A stretch of DNA of 5,404 nucleotides, taken from the NCBI GenBank assembly GCA_030837395.1, contig JAUPKO010000851.1, positions 1 to 5,404 on the forward strand. Direction: 5' to 3'. This document shows positions 4,856 through 5,404 of this stretch, one piece after another. This DNA is from Actinomycetota bacterium. GTDB taxonomy: Bacteria; Actinomycetota; Actinomycetes; S36-B12; UBA10799. Every line of letters begins with the position of its first letter. Within the stretch, counting starts at the first letter, position 1. The translations under genes were made by a program, and so were the position numbers. The notes beneath the pieces are model-generated. The model made no database searches. It was given only the letters and a program-made list of their open reading frames with translations, and was not told where the DNA came from.

Positions 4856-5404
4856 ATGACGGGCACATTCGATCCCCAGGGGAATCCCAACAACCCCGGG
4901 CAACCCAACCCCTACGGACAGCCCGGCTTCCCGCCGCCGGGCGCGGGCTATCCCCCGCCCCCACCCAGCCCCTACGGTGCACCCGGTCAGCCGGCCTGGG
5001 GCGCCCCGATGGGCGGACAGCCCGGTGGGCTGGGGGTGCGGTGGGGAGCTCGCATCATCGACGGGATCCTGGTCAGCATCGTCGCCTGGGTGCTCGCCGC
5101 GATCTTCGGCGCCACCAGCAACATCCTGGTCACGGGGCTGTTCTCCGGTGTGCTGATGTTCGGCTACTTCGTCGCCATGGAGGTGACCCAGGGCCGCACG
5201 CTGGGCAAGATGCTGCTCGGACTGAGCGTGCACGGCCCGGGCGGCGCCCCGAAGCCTGACCTCAAGCAATCCGCTATCCGCAACGCGTTCACGCTGCTGA
5301 CGATCGTGCCCTACGTGGGCGGTCTGCTGGCTGTCATCGCCTACATCGTCATCGCGGTGACCATCAACAACAGCCCGACCAAGCAGGGCAAGCACGATGA
5401 GATG
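4856..5404 (+). CDS. RDD-family membrane protein with Pro/Gly-rich N-terminus (3' truncated by window)
   Basis: The frame is open for 183 codons from ATG 4856 to the window end, with no stop reached. Residues 1-60 are a Pro/Gly/Gln/Asn-rich low-complexity tail with PYGQPG, PYGAPG and a run of five prolines (33-37), probably cytoplasmic and disordered. The RDD domain begins at VRWGARIIDGIL, with the Arg66 and Asp69 that mark the family. TM1 is about 67-86 and TM2 about 91-110. The loop EVTQGRTLGKMLLGLSV (109-125) is a family hallmark. RN (142-143) precedes a long hydrophobic segment, about 144-170, that forms the last membrane span or spans. NNSPTKQGKHDEM at the end matches the usual '..R.GWHDK..' close of these proteins, so only about 10-20 residues should be missing. 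RDD proteins are inner-membrane proteins, some implicated in ion transport; the role of this one is unknown. It is transcribed divergently from the methyltransferase. Confidence 0.92.
   Translation, partial: MTGTFDPQGNPNNPGQPNPYGQPGFPPPGAGYPPPPPSPYGAPGQPAWGAPMGGQPGGLGVRWGARIIDGILVSIVAWVLAAIFGATSNILVTGLFSGVLMFGYFVAMEVTQGRTLGKMLLGLSVHGPGGAPKPDLKQSAIRNAFTLLTIVPYVGGLLAVIAYIVIAVTINNSPTKQGKHDEM

Noticed and set aside
4646..5395. 249-codon open frame on the minus strand
   Set aside because: It runs antisense across the start of the methyltransferase, the promoter region and the RDD gene; His/Asp/Arg-rich shadow composition.

Overview
This is a high-GC window with the codon use, lax promoters, GTG starts and tight gene packing of an actinobacterium. 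The protein types and the TANNNT-type promoters point most towards a non-tuberculous mycobacterium or a close relative; this is inferred from style and not proven. There are no RNA genes, CRISPR arrays, IS elements or phage genes, and no gene-free stretch longer than about 140 bases.

Layout. (1) Bases 1-893 (+) hold the C-terminal two thirds of a class III PLP-dependent aminotransferase, cut by the window start. (2) A 74-base gap (894-967) carries a small hairpin, a -10-like hexamer, a 14-bp palindrome and a possible 9-codon leaderless upstream ORF. (3) Bases 968-4049 (+) form a three-gene operon with overlapping genes: a GT-B (GT4-like) glycosyltransferase, a class I SAM methyltransferase that overlaps it by 7 bp, and an alpha/alpha-toroid protein of the terpenoid-cyclase/prenyltransferase superfamily type that overlaps the methyltransferase by 4 bp (GTGA). 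The methyltransferase ends in three copies of an 18-bp in-frame repeat. (4) Bases 4050-4718 (-) encode a second, unrelated class I methyltransferase (Methyltransf_24/CmcI-like). It converges on the operon with no intergenic base: the two stop codons together make TGATCA. (5) A 137-base divergent intergenic region holds a probable leaderless promoter for that methyltransferase and the leader of the last gene. (6) Bases 4856-5404 (+) encode an RDD-family membrane protein with a Pro/Gly-rich cytoplasmic N-terminus, cut by the window end.

How the genes may work together. The glycosyltransferase, methyltransferase and toroid protein are almost certainly co-translated. With the convergent methyltransferase they look like a small tailoring cassette that builds and methylates a glycosylated molecule, perhaps a polysaccharide or glycolipid. 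The substrate cannot be read from the sequence. The toroid protein is the least understood member: it has repeated Q...G...W motifs but no obvious DxDD cyclase motif, and it ends in a CxCxC tail. The aminotransferase and the RDD protein may be only neighbours.
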